A program made the translations under genes and the position numbers. Below, one piece after another: positions 1 through 11,652 of a stretch of DNA of 64,000 bases. This stretch comes from Taibaiella sp. (GTDB lineage: Bacteria; Bacteroidota; Bacteroidia; Chitinophagales; Chitinophagaceae). How positions within the stretch are numbered: position 1 is the first letter of the stretch; each line of letters begins with the position of its first letter. Where the stretch lies: the NCBI GenBank assembly GCA_019739295.1, contig JAHHDV010000004.1:1-64000 (forward strand). Direction: 5' to 3'. Below the pieces are notes generated by a model. It had not been told where the DNA came from and did not search any database. It saw nothing but the letters and a program-made list of their open reading frames with translations.

Positions 1-1396
1 ACAACTGATCAGAAGTTCCTGCTCACCCATCCTTTGGATAGAGGTGATATGTCTTTTATTCTGCAGATCAAAATTTAAAAATAAAGGTTGGCACTCACTG
101 GTACGCATATCCAGCCAGAATAACCCCAGGCCTTCCGCAGCCAGTATAAGAGAATCAGCAGACCATTTTAAAAATGCATATGGATAAAGAGTAGGGTGAA
201 TGACATCCTTGGTACCTGAACCGGGAGGAACACGAAGAAATCCTTCTCCATATGTCCCCAGTTACAAACCATATGTCTCATCTTCATATATGCCCCGGAT
301 ACTATTGGATTGGGTAAAGTTCAACACAGGGATATCCCAGAATCCGGTATACTGCTCCAGGCTGATGATCCCCTTGCCCGTGCCCGATTGATATACAGTA
401 AAATTACTTGTATATGCAGGCTTCTGATTCAAGATCTGCTTATCCGTCAGAGGAACAGAGAATACTTCGGGAAGCCGTTTTTAAAGCAATTTCATTAAAA
501 TTAAAAGAATATATATAGATCCGTTGGGAGAAATCACCCAGCCAAGAGAATCACTGACCTTAAATAAGTTACCACAGGTTATGCCCCTCCCCCAAGGTTA
601 CATTGATGATCTGGCTTTTGGTCCGGTCTACAAAGTACAGGGTAATCTATGCCGGTATTGATCAGCGCATTTCCCGAACGGTCCAAAAAACTATATCTGA
701 TATGGGCCTTCCCCATAATCTGTCTGAGTAAAACCGGTTTCTGACAGCATATTGACCTTCTGTTCTTTCTACAGTAAATATCAGGGAAATATGAGAGGTA
801 GTGATCTCCAGATAATCATTTACAAAATGAATATTACTGATCATTGCATTGCGGCCATTGAGCCAGCATTTTTTTTACTTAAATCCAAAGCCAGTGAAAC
901 GGAGTCATCATGAATTTTAAAGATATGATTGCTTTTTAAAGCCTACAAGTATTCCGCTTCCATCCGGCTCGCTGACCAAAGCTGTGATCTCCCTGTTATA
1001 ATTGATGAGTGATTCAAAATTTTCAAAGGAAAACTGCTTGAACTCCCAGCTATTTAATTGAAGCCTGGTGACACCTATCGGAGAAGCTATCCAGAGTGTA
1101 TCTCCCTCTATAAGCAGTTTCGAGATATTGGATATGGGTTGGTCATTTTTATTGTAAATACAATCTACGGAGAAGCCGTTGTGCCTGTACAGATTATTCA
1201 CTGTAGCAAACCAGTAAAACCCGTTCTTATCTTTCTCCAGACAACGGATATTCCGGTCAATAAAATTATCAGGCAGACGAATATCATGGAACCACAGTCC
1301 ACCGGCCATATCCTGTCCTCTAACTTTGCTAAATAACAATAAGAACAGACTGCTAAGGATTAAAAAATGGAAAAATATCCGGTTGTATCGCATCAT
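1..1396 (-). CDS. Two-component regulator propeller sensor, 5' part, frame broken and cut by window edge
   Basis: The N-terminal 160 residues begin with a signal peptide (hydrophobic stretch at about residues 9-25) followed by reporter-propeller blades (RNIRCLEKDKNGFYWFAT, LWIASPIGVTRL). In this family the periplasmic propeller senses a ligand and feeds a histidine kinase or LuxR/LytTR output domain; the output domain lies outside the window. The frame breaks at an A5 run (933-937), an A8 run (869-876) and a G4 run (711-714). Adjusting each run rejoins propeller-like sequence such as YSFLDRSGNALINTG, so the breaks are probably sequence errors rather than decay. I did not trace residues encoded below about 600 in detail. 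Confidence 0.6.
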
Positions 1397-1796
1397 TTCA
1401 CTATCACTGTAATGCAGCTAAAGAGATTGAATCAAAATATATTCAAATTAAATACCAAAATTAATACAATAAAAAGCTAATAAAAATAATTATTTATAAA
1501 TATCATTATTAAATACAAAACAATTTACACAAGTAAATATATTATAATTTGATAATAAAAAATACATTAATAACTGAAAAACAAATTAACACATTCCCCG
1601 CTTATCGGACCTGCCCGAGATTACAATATTTTATAAATAAAAATATTGTAAGTATCTACTATGTCCGCATCTTTGTAATAAGGGTTCAACAGTCATTTGG
1701 TCCGGTATATTTATAATGACAAAATGAGGTGCCGGATGGCACCCCATTCTTCACATTATGAAAAGAAAAAATCAACCCTAAAATTCCCCATTCATA
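1397..1796. other. AT-rich intergenic stretch without a gene
   Basis: This 400-bp stretch separates the propeller sensor from the T9SS protein gene and holds no convincing reading frame. It contains an AT-rich inverted repeat with 10-bp arms (1622-1631 and 1641-1650) and a GC-rich hairpin near its right end, listed separately. The sensor promoter should lie just right of 1396. Confidence 0.5.
1728..1743 (-). terminator. Hairpin downstream of the T9SS surface protein gene
   Basis: GGTGCC and GGCACC arms enclose a 4-base loop. Read on the minus strand, the stem is followed closely by TCATTTTG. It sits about 55 bases after the stop codon of the gene ending at 1797, where a terminator is expected. 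The T tract is short. Confidence 0.45.
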
Positions 1797-2840
1797 TTAT
1801 CTTTTGATCAATTTACCGTTGAATACGGATGTGCCATTCTGTGATACATTTACATTATATGCACCGGCAGGCAAATCATTGACTTGGATTACCTGGTTAT
1901 CCTGCTGTACATCTATACTATAGATCTCAACACCGTTGATACCGAATACCCTGACCTTCTGGCCTGCTTTCACACCACTGATGGATACGAAATCAACAGC
2001 CGGGTTAGGATAGATCTTGATATGCTGGCCAGGCGTACAAGTTACATTAGCTTTTACTGTCTGAGAATAGGCTACTTTACCATCTCTTGTAATCTGAGCG
2101 ATCCTGTACATATTCATTCCTTCTATAGCATTTTGATCCACATAATTCATTGAGAACTGGCCCGCCTGAGGTGTAATTACTGCAATCTGCTCATACACTC
2201 TGTTATTCAGACGTTCCACTGCATACTGGATACCTTCATAGCTGGCAGCATCTGTAGCAGATACTGTCCAGTTTACATTCACAGCACAATTATTGTCTGC
2301 ATTGGCGTAAACAGATACAAATTGCACAGATAATGGTTCCAGTTCTACATCTGGTACTGAAACCGGCCATACATAGAAATTCTCACCCTCAGATTCCGTT
2401 ATAGTATAAGAAGTAACGATTTCAGGGTTTATCATCAACTGAATTTGGATATCACCGTCTACTTCACCAGAGGGCGTAATCGGAACATTAAATTCAAAAA
2501 ACTCGCCACCCTCTATAAGAAGGTCTGAGGTATTCTGAAAATAAACATACTGATCCATCACATATACATATTCAAAGCCGGCTGGTACCGATTCAATTAA
2601 GGCGTCCAATTCCATATTTGCTGGCATAATATAAACCAATTGCAAAACATTTGCCGGAACAAAAACATCTTCTGAAGGGGCATAAACAAACATATTGATA
2701 TTCCCGGGTATACCATAACCTTCAAACTCATCCGGCTCCATAGAACCTGATATGAAAAGGTTCAATTCCTCTGCATATGAGCTTATTTTACCTAAGGATA
2801 AACCTAAAAGTAAAATAGCAAACTTTAAAAATTTTGTCAT
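1797..2840 (-). CDS. Secreted T9SS type A sorting-domain protein
   Basis: The 347-residue protein has a signal peptide (FAILLLGLSLGKISSYA, residues 7-23), a mid-section of beta-rich sequence of no recognised family, and a C-terminal type IX secretion sorting domain of about 75 residues beginning IKIYPNPAVDFVSISG and ending in a basic LIKR tail. The sorting domain directs export across the outer membrane and anchoring to surface lipopolysaccharide. It lies 60 bp downstream of the giant adhesin gene on the same strand, separated by a strong hairpin, so it may be only partly co-transcribed. The substrate or partner cannot be deduced. Confidence 0.85.
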   Translation of the reverse strand: MTKFLKFAILLLGLSLGKISSYAEELNLFISGSMEPDEFEGYGIPGNINMFVYAPSEDVFVPANVLQLVYIMPANMELDALIESVPAGFEYVYVMDQYVYFQNTSDLLIEGGEFFEFNVPITPSGEVDGDIQIQLMINPEIVTSYTITESEGENFYVWPVSVPDVELEPLSVQFVSVYANADNNCAVNVNWTVSATDAASYEGIQYAVERLNNRVYEQIAVITPQAGQFSMNYVDQNAIEGMNMYRIAQITRDGKVAYSQTVKANVTCTPGQHIKIYPNPAVDFVSISGVKAGQKVRVFGINGVEIYSIDVQQDNQVIQVNDLPAGAYNVNVSQNGTSVFNGKLIKR

Positions 2841-2855
2841 AATATTTAATTTTTT

Positions 2856-2889
2856 AAAGGGAAGAGCTTTTATGAAAGCTCCTCCCTTT
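2856..2889 (-). terminator. Hairpin between adhesin and T9SS protein genes
   Basis: The arms AAAGGGaagAGCTTT and AAAGCTcctCCCTTT pair around a 4-base loop, with a 3x3 internal loop. The structure lies just after the adhesin stop (2902) and just before the next start (2840). It could terminate the long adhesin transcript or protect its 3' end. Confidence 0.5.
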
Positions 2890-2901
2890 TATAGGATTTG
2901 A

Positions 2902-5900
2902 TTAGTTAATATTGAACTTTCTAGTAACAGTATTGTTTGTGCTATTAGTGTCACCTCCATTAACTGTATTGTCAATTCTTACAGTAAGATTAGCAGCACC
3001 TTTCTGTGATCCGGTATAAGTAAGTACACCGCTTACAGAAGCCATAGCTTCATCAGCAATCACTAAATCACTACCAGATTCGACTTCCCAATACAAGCTG
3101 TGATTCGTAATAATATTCCATCCGGCTGTGGAAATCGATAATTCGAAACCACTGGTTCTTGGTTTATAAACTCTGAATCTAACTTTACCATTAGAGCTTT
3201 CATCTCCTACATTTTGAATATTAAAAGTTACAGCTCTAGGTGTCGTGCCTACAATTATAGGAATCATAGAAACAGCAGGTTTTAAATCTACTCCAGATGG
3301 TTCAACTACATTGATTGTTACTGTAGGTTCTGATCCCTCTTCATAAACCAGGGTACATCCATTACCGTCTGTCACGCTGTTCAGCAAATAAACAAATGAA
3401 CCGGCTGTTGCATTTGAATGCGCTACAGTAGTCGAAGTGGATCCGCTCGTAGTCACATCATCAGTACCTATCAGCGTCATCACCTCATCCACTACTTCAT
3501 ATACTGAATAGTAGAACGTATAGCTAGGAGATCCGCCTTCAGCTGTAAACAATACCGTAGAAGTAGTCATTGCATTCACTACCGCAGGCGTTGAAGGGCC
3601 TTGAATCGTTGCATTCTCCAGCGTACTGGCTATATGGATCGCAAAGCTTACTTCCGTAGCAGGGTTAATACCATCTGATACTGAATAAGTGAATGTATAG
3701 GTTCCCGCTTCCAATGGTGTAGCATACCCTTCGAAAATACCGCTGCCGCTGGTTACTTCCACTTCTCCGTTCATCAATGTCCAGCTGATGCTGTTCTCTT
3801 CACCGGGACAGCCCTCTGCTACTTCCAATTGCTCGATATCCGCACCGTTCAGAAGACGCGTACATCCTGCATTGTTCATCGCCAGGTTCAGATCACTGAA
3901 TTCAGTCTCGATAACAGGAGCAGAACCATCAGATACAACTATATTCACTACGGTAGATGTCGTATATACCACATCCATGTAAGTATAAGTAGCTGTGTAA
4001 GTCACAGGAGTAGTGCCTACAGGGAATGTAGTACCTTCAGCATTATTAGTAACATTTACCGTAACTCCCAAATCTTCACAAACATCAGCATATGCTGTAA
4101 TTTCAGGTAAAGTAACCTCTGCACTGCACCCGACTGTTGCTTCAAACTCATAAGAAGAAGCATGTTCGGCAAACATAGGATCAACCAGTGTTGGTGCTAC
4201 GATTACACTGTAAGATGCAGACGTAACATTATCTGCAGCATCTGTTACACTATACTCAACAGTATGCGTACCCAATGCCAGATCCACACTCGATGTAGCT
4301 ACAACCTCTCCATCAACTTTGATGACTAAGGCCTCTACGCCGGAACAGTTGTCCGATACTGAAGCAGAAGGAAGCACATAGTTCACCGTACATTCACCTT
4401 CTTCTGCTGTTGCATCCTGATCAGTAGTCGGAACCCCGGTCAGGGTAGGTGCAGTCTGGTCTTTGAAGTATACTGTAAAGCTGGTAGTCGCTTCGTTGCC
4501 GTTATTATCTATTATTGTGAATGTAACCAACTGGGATGTCTTGCTTGCCGCCATAATGGCAGAAGGCAATGGACTTTGCTTGATGGTATCTATGCCACAG
4601 GCGTCTGTTATGGTCAGGTTTCCTGTCAAATACCCTCTTTGGTCTCCAAGCACATTGGTACATAATTCACCTTTTGCTACTGTTATGCTTTCCAATGTAC
4701 CACTAACCACAGGAGCAATATTGTCAACAACAGTTACAGAACCTGTTGTTACCGCCTCATTACCTGAAGCGTCTATCGCCTTCAGCCATACCGCTACAGG
4801 ATTCTCCGTATCAGAACAGGTAAAGCCTGCACTGCTCGCAAAAGTCTCTCCGTCTCTGGATATCAGTAAAGTAATGTCAGAACAATTATCTGCAGAACCA
4901 TTATCTGCGTCTATTGCTGTCAGTGATCCGATTCCGTCAGCATCCAGGTATACCGTATTGCTGCCGTCCAGTACTACAGTCGGAGCCAGGTTATCCTTGA
5001 TATACATCGGGACAGAATCATATACGATCACTACACCGCCATCTGTATAAGATTTTGTGGTCTTGAACACTACGATCCGCTCGCCGTCATATCCGTAGAT
5101 AGGATCTCCTATCTCGCTGACGATATCTTCTCCCGGCACAATTACATACTGTTCGATCGTAATATTATCAGAAGTACCGCAAGCAGTAGCGCTTACCTCG
5201 TTCAACAGGTTCGGAACCACTCCTTCACAGCTTTCGTCCACATATACGGTATATTCTTCGATAGCGACAGTAACTTCCGGAGTGCCGGTCAGCGTTACGC
5301 TGACAGACGGTGCGTCTTCGCCATATGTAGTCGTACAAGATCCTCCGTCATTTGCCAGCGACACTTCATCAATGGTCAATGTAAAGCTTCCCGGAACTGC
5401 GGAACTGCCTGTAAAAATTGTAGCACCATTGAATTCGATCACTCCTTCCGGACTCGCATTCATATTTACCGTATTGGAGGATTCGCCATCAACAGAAGTA
5501 ACGGTATACGTAAATGTATAAGCCCCGTCTGCGATCAGGTCACCAACCGTAAAGATCAGTTCATCCCTGTCATCCACACACACGGTATTTATATTTGGCA
5601 TAAAGTTGCTTGCATCTGCATCAGGGTACAACTCGATAGAAACAGCATTGTTCTCTGCCATCTCATCAAATTCTACAGAACAGCTATTGGCATGACTCAT
5701 TGATGTTACCACCAGCTCGTACTCGCCATAAGTCACATCATCCCCAGTGAATTCAGATACATTAAACGTTGCAGATCCTTCTGCTGCGATAAGTTCATCC
5801 GTATTGGTAGTCAGGTAAGAACCGTTTTTTGAAGATATCATAAGTGAAAGTATTCACTCCGTCCATCAGGCCGCCTACAGTGATGGTGATATCACCTCTG

Positions 5901-8900
5901 TCTGCGAAGCAGACAGCATCCTGGCTGGCTGTCAGGCTGAAATCTTCAGTACTCGGAGCAGGAAGCACTTCTACAGATACGGTATTGGAACCGTCTGTGA
6001 TCACATATTCACATGAGCCTACAGCAGAGATCAGCTTGGTCAGTGTGAAGTTATAAGTACCTGCCGGTACAGAAGTCATTTCAGGGAATACCAGATCTAC
6101 AAAATCCTGAGCGGTATACACTACCTCGCCGTCTTCAATTTCTGAAGCGGAAACAGGCGCTACATATTCGGTTTCATCACCTTCTATGGTAAAGTAGATA
6201 GCCTGATCGATATCTTCCAGACCACTGATGGTAAATACTGCAGATCCTAAATCATTGCTACATACGGTCTCTTCGTTAGGACTCACAGAAGTGAAAGACG
6301 GGGCAGGATATACATCCAGATTGAGGATATTTGAAGATTCAATCTCAGTGTTACACCCGTTTATTTCCAGATTGGTAAGGGTAAGGGTATAAGAACCCGG
6401 GGCTACCGTACCTTCACTAAATGCCGAAGCATTGAAAGTATAGGTTGTCTCTTCAACACCTGTACTGAAAGTAAAGTATTCATCAACGCCGTCATTTACA
6501 TGGAAAGTAATGGTATGCGTCGCATTCGGAAGCAATCCTGAGATAATGAACTCTTCGGCTGCCAAAGCATTTTCACACACGGCTGCAGAAATATTCTCAG
6601 TAGGAGCACCATCCTCCGCTACACTTACCGAAGTAAAGGTAGGCAATGGTTTTACTTCAAGGCTAGCCTCGTTGCTGGCAGTAACTGCCAAAGTACATCC
6701 ATTGGCTTCCAGTCCGGTAATGGTCAGGGTATAGGTACCCGGGTCGATCGTGCCGTCACTAAATGCAGAAGCATCGAAAGTATAGGTTGTCTCTACAGCA
6801 CCTGTACTGAAAGTGAAATTTTCATCATCACCGCCATCTACATGGAAAGTAATGGTATGCTCCGTATTCGGCAATAAACCTGTTATGGTATAAGAAGCAT
6901 CTTCCAATGCATCTTCACAAACCGAAGCCTGGGTTTCCGTACTTTCAGTTACAGTAATACCGGCATATGTCACGGATGGGTTAACCACTACCGTAACGAT
7001 CTCTGATTGGCCCACGCAGCTATTGGAAGAACCTGTAGCTTTGATGGTATAAGTAACCGTAACCGGAGATGAAGTAGGATTGGTCAGGGTCTCGCTGATA
7101 TCGGTAGTATAAGCGATACCGGAAAACACCCAGGCCAGCGTAAGTACCGCCGGTTACTGCCCCATAATTTGCGATAACGCTATAGGTACCGGGTACCGCA
7201 TTCGTAGCGCTGACATCAATAGTTACATTACCTGAACCGCAAAGCTCGGTAGTGCTTGGTGTAGCGGAGATAACAGGTACCGGGTGAACAGTAACGTTCA
7301 CGGAACCTCCCAAGGAAGTAGCGGAACAACCGTCTTCTGAAGTAGTACCGTCTGTCAGGGAAATCAATTTCACCGTATAGGTAATAGGCGTATTACCGGT
7401 ATTCACAAAGTATTCACTGTCGAATGTCTGTGCGAAATTGATACCGGTTCCTACGGAGCTGGTAAATTCAATGGTATCTTTATGCGAAGTTACCGGGTGT
7501 GTTACCTGCAGTCTTGCAGTAAACACAGGTGCCCCGTTGAATACAAAGTTCAGGCTCGGATCATAACCGTTACAGATATCTACATTACCCGCACCGGTGA
7601 TAGAACCGGATACGTTGTTCAATATCGTCAACAGGTTGCTTCCGTTATTGCTGACCGTAACATTGTAATTGTTTGGGAGGAATGTACCGTTGCCAGCCGC
7701 ATCCTGCGGGTTAGTACCGGACAACGCATACAGACCGGGAGCAGCAACTGACGGGAACCCTGTAGATGTAAGATCCAGGGTGAAGTACTCATCATTCGGC
7801 ATACTCGCAGGGCTGGTCAAAGTAAACGCGGTACTTCCCAGACCGGTAAGGGTCGTATTGTAACATTTGTTTTGTGCATCAAGGCTAACGGTTACATCCA
7901 GTGCAATGATGTCAGCCTGCGCATTGAATGGAGTGACAGAAAAATCATAGTTGCCGGCATCAGATCCTGACAAGCTATAATTGGTGAATGTCACTGCTTT
8001 ATTAATCCCTACATTCTTGTCGGCAAATGTAGCGGTAACCCCGCTGGTCACCAAAGCTACATCATCACCCCCGATAAAATCTGAAGTGTTGCCTGCATTG
8101 GTATAAGTAGCACCTGTATTACCATCATACGTTTTATCATCAGCCACCTGGCCGGTTACTACGATGGTTTTTTGGGTGATATCAGCTGTAGTCTGGACCG
8201 AAGTAGATTCCAAGGTATAATTACCTGCAGCAACCCCTGTCAAGTCATATGCAGATAAGGTAACATCTTTACCTGTACCTGCGTTTTCATCATCGTAAGC
8301 TGCTGTTACACCTGCCGTATTCAAAGATACGAGCGCTTCATCACCCGTATATACACCAGATAAGGAACCATAATTGTCAATTGTAGCAGAATTATCTCCA
8401 TCATATTCCTTAGTGCTCTGAACACTATAGCCGGTTATGCTCAATTCCTTTTGCGTAATACTGTAAGCAGTAAGCGGAATATCCACGTTATCGGCCCCGG
8501 TACTGCTCAAAGTGATCAAATCCGAAACTGCCCCTGAAGATCCGACAGGCGCTCTTTCCTTCGTACGAACATACAATGTAGAAGAACCGCTACCCAGGCT
8601 GGCAGTACTATTCCAGTTGGAGCCGTCATCAGATATCTCGAATACGGAAGTCAGAGAGTTCAGTGTGGCGGTAACGCCTGTGGTCAGGTTTTCCCCTTCA
8701 ACTGAAAGCTCTATATCCTCAGACGCAGGCCCGTATTCCTTGGTTACCGAAACAGATCCTGAATAAGTGATCTCGGGAACTACATAATGAACGGTGACTG
8801 TAACATTTCTGATGTCGACATTATAATTGGCTATAGACCCTGGCAAATTTACACGAATACCTACACCAAAATCACTGGAGTTGATATTAGCAGCGGTCAA

Positions 8901-9509
8901 TGTGCCTGATGCTATACCCCAGGTATCCGAGCTTCCACCTAAATTAAAAGTTGACCATGAATTATGGTCGAAACCACCCGTCGTCTTAAGTGTTCCGGTA
9001 AGGTCGCTTATAGCAGAACCGGTAAATTTAAAACGAATATCATTCGCAGGAATATAATAACCAATAAGACTCGCATCTCTTCCCTGAAAACTAACAGCCA
9101 GGCCCTGGATAACCGCATTGGTCGGAATGCTAAATCCAAAATTGCTTACCATCAGGTATTCGGTATTCGTACCCCTGCCGTTAACCCTGTAAAATCCACC
9201 ACCGTTCAACGTCCAGTCCGGAGCTGAACTTTCAGTCGTAGAAGCTGTGCTGCTTCCGGAATTCGGTCCGGCACTGTCCGCCCATACCTGGATATCGATA
9301 CCCAGGAATGCCAGCATCATAGTAGCCATGCAGGCAAACCGCCAGAGGCCTCCTCTTTTTATTCGTTTGTTACGCGCAGGCGGCCTGTCCGGATCGAAGA
9401 AACCAGCCGGACCTCGTGTTCGGCCATCTGTCATCTGTCCTTCCAAGAGCAACCTTGTATCGGAGGAGCTTGCTGCTCTACCCTCGATCCTTGTGTCTAG
9501 ATTGTTCAT
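2902..9509 (-). CDS. Giant surface adhesin-like protein with YDG and HYR-type repeats, two frame breaks
   Basis: Three overlapping reading frames form one gene of about 2,201 residues. The breaks sit at a G3 run (7129-7131) and an A6 run (5825-5830); removing one base from each gives a continuous frame (TYAGLVFSGIAYTTD and FTYDIFKNGSYLTT). The chosen start is the ATG at 9509, since the longer frame begins with a weak TTG. A long basic N-terminus leads into a signal segment (FACMATMMLAFLGIDIQVWA). Next come an N-terminal beta-sandwich, YDG repeats (TKEYDGDNSATI, KTYDGNTGATY), two very similar ~90-residue repeats (GLLPN.THTITFHV), HYR-like modules (TVEYSVTDAADN) and a C-terminal CARDB-like domain. 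No clear T9SS tail is visible. A role in surface adhesion is inferred from architecture. Confidence 0.75.
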
Positions 9510-9629
9510 AGATGTATTATTAGATTTTAATTGATTACCCAAATTGGTTATTTCCCTTAGGATTTTATTTACTCTGTGAGAATAAAACCTTATGAGTATG
9601 CAAAACAAATCATAATCCTACGCAATTCC

Positions 9630-9647
9630 ACTACCCCTATGGGTAGT
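9630..9647. promoter_or_regulatory. Inverted repeat upstream of the adhesin gene
   Basis: A perfect 7-bp inverted repeat, ACTACCC and GGGTAGT, with a 4-base spacer sits about 120 bp upstream of the adhesin ATG. On the plus strand it is followed by TTTT, so a terminator reading is possible, but no plus-strand gene precedes it. An operator for the adhesin is the alternative. Confidence 0.35.
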
Positions 9648-10279
9648 TTTTGCTTGGTAACAATAACTTTTATATATTCAAATACAATATTTATAAACTA
9701 TACGTCTATATATTAATATCAGGTAATTTATATTTAACTACTATTAACAATCCTATATTTCAGGTAGGGAAATGGAATAAAATTGCAAATCTTACCCCGA
9801 AAACCCACCCCGGTTATTTCCGCGGATTTCTGACCGGGTGTGAATATGTAAGAGAATCGAATAATTAAAATTTAAATCTTAATAAATTTTTGATTTATAT
9901 TTTGATAATATGTACACACTATCAAAAAGTACCATATCTCCGATCGATAAAATAAAAAAAGCGGGGTTTCAGGCTGTTCAGCATTGATCTGTTCAGGGAA
10001 CATTACCGGCAGAGCTTTTGCCGCTCCTCTTCGATCCATATAGTACATTCCGCCGGGGGTCATTGCTGTGCTTTAAATGCCGCGGGAATAATGAGCTGGC
10101 CGGATTATGGCGGGATACGAACGGTCGGTTTCAGCCACCTGCCGGCCGGCAGGTGGGATCTCCTGTTTATTTTCCAGGCACTGTACACTATGTATATTCA
10201 GGTGATCGATCTTATTCTTGTCCGGTTTATTGAATGCTTATTGCACATCTCTCTCCGGAAGTTACAAGAATGATTCCCG
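9648..10279. other. Non-coding stretch between the RiPP exporter operon and the adhesin
   Basis: Only short, low-quality frames occur in these 630 bp. The left half is AT-rich. The right half is GC-richer and holds a 22-bp perfect palindrome (10135-10156). It may include the adhesin promoter region and the decayed 3' flank of the operon, but no gene remnant is recognisable. Confidence 0.45.
10135..10156. repeat. Perfect 22-bp GC-rich palindrome
   Basis: The sequence reads CCACCTGCCGG then its exact complement. GC-rich palindromes with a CCTGCCGGCAGG core are common dispersed elements in Bacteroidota genomes as I recall them. It lies downstream of the TolC-like gene and is not followed by a T tract, so it is more likely a dispersed repeat than a terminator. 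Confidence 0.5.
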
Positions 10280-11623
10280 TCACTTTATATCTTTTCCCCC
10301 ATAGTACTCCACTACCAGCTTTTTAAATCGCAGGTTATATTTTACCGCAGTCAGCTCGTTTTGTGCCTGAAGGAAATTATTTTTCTCTGCCAGGTATTCA
10401 AAGTAAGGTATCAAACCATTCTCGTACCTTGTGTGTGCAGCGTAAAAAGCAGTTTCGGAATGCCTGCCTGCGCTGAGTGAAGATGTATATTGTTTCAGGG
10501 TAACCTCGTAATCTATGCAGGCTTTGTAAACCGTCTGCTGTAGCTGCTGCTTTTCCATTTCAGCAGCTACAGCAGTTTTTTTCAGGTTGATTTCAGCTGA
10601 CCTGATCGCGTCACGCGAAGCAAAGCCATTAAAAACAGGGATAGAAAGTCCTATACCGATGGATTGGGAAAAGTTGGTATTGAGTTGCCTGCCAAAATTC
10701 ATCAGCTCTCTTTCTCCGGAAGGGAGGTATTCATAGAAAGATGAAGAATAATTAGTGCCGGTAGAAAAATACATGCTCAGCTGGGGCAAACTTTTTGCTT
10801 TGGCTATGCGGATATTCCTTTCGGAAATGTCCAGCTCCAGCTCCATCTGGTTAATTACCGGGAAAATTCCTACGGCTTCTCTATAAATCACCTCAGGGTC
10901 GGGTTTTTCCATAAATACAATATCACTTTCCGATATGTTCATTTCCGGCACCAAAGGAGCGTTCAAATCCAGGTTTAAAACCACCTTGAGGTCTATCAAT
11001 GCCTGTTCATAATTCAATAGCGCCTGGTAATATAAGCTACTGTCAGCGGCCAGCTGATGGCGGGATTGGGAAAGCTCCAAGATATTGCTTCGGCCTGCAT
11101 CCAACAATTTTTCTATTCGTGTTCTGTTGTTATTACTCAGTTCGATCTGGAACAAGAGATTGGATATCTGCTCTTGGGCTAATAAGGCTCTTAGATATGC
11201 CGTGGCAATGGTCAGTACAAGTTCACCTTTTCGCTGCTCCATGTTTTCTGCTGTCTTTTGATATTGCAGCTCATTGTTGTTGATGGCATATCTTTTCTGG
11301 AACCATCCAAACAGCAATGTATGGGCACTTGCGCTTAACCCTATTGAAGAAAACCGGGTATTTTCAAACTGGTTGGTAGTGGGGTTAATAGAACGTCCGA
11401 AATTCATTCCGTAATTTGAGGAAAGATTCAGGTTAGGCAGGTGGCTGTACCGGCTGCTTTCATAAATCATTTGTGCCAGCCGGGCATCCCATTCACTTTG
11501 CCTCACGCTCAGGTTATGCTCCTTTCCATATGCTATACATCTATCCAGTGTCCATACGGAATCCTGAGCGCATATATAGTGCGCGATCATGATCATGAAT
11601 ATATACAGGTAAAGCTTCTTCAA
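10280..11623 (-). CDS. TolC-family outer membrane efflux channel of the RiPP exporter
   Basis: The protein has 447 residues with a signal peptide (YLYIFMIMIAHYICAQ) and the two repeated halves of an outer membrane efflux protein, rich in long helices (AEINLKKTAVAAEMEKQQLQQ-like coiled coil). TolC-type trimers form the outer membrane tunnel of type I secretion. It is the last gene of a run with a HlyD adaptor (30 bp upstream) and a C39-peptidase ABC exporter, so the three should form a dedicated tripartite exporter for the peptide encoded at 18757-19038. Confidence 0.87.
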   Translation of the reverse strand: MKKLYLYIFMIMIAHYICAQDSVWTLDRCIAYGKEHNLSVRQSEWDARLAQMIYESSRYSHLPNLNLSSNYGMNFGRSINPTTNQFENTRFSSIGLSASAHTLLFGWFQKRYAINNNELQYQKTAENMEQRKGELVLTIATAYLRALLAQEQISNLLFQIELSNNNRTRIEKLLDAGRSNILELSQSRHQLAADSSLYYQALLNYEQALIDLKVVLNLDLNAPLVPEMNISESDIVFMEKPDPEVIYREAVGIFPVINQMELELDISERNIRIAKAKSLPQLSMYFSTGTNYSSSFYEYLPSGERELMNFGRQLNTNFSQSIGIGLSIPVFNGFASRDAIRSAEINLKKTAVAAEMEKQQLQQTVYKACIDYEVTLKQYTSSLSAGRHSETAFYAAHTRYENGLIPYFEYLAEKNNFLQAQNELTAVKYNLRFKKLVVEYYGGKDIK

Positions 11624-11652
11624 GACTACAATAATATTATGTGTTGTTAGTA

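Noticed and set aside
10018..10273. Two overlapping plus-strand frames as a gene
   Set aside because: They run through the 22-bp palindrome, have no family features and no start context.
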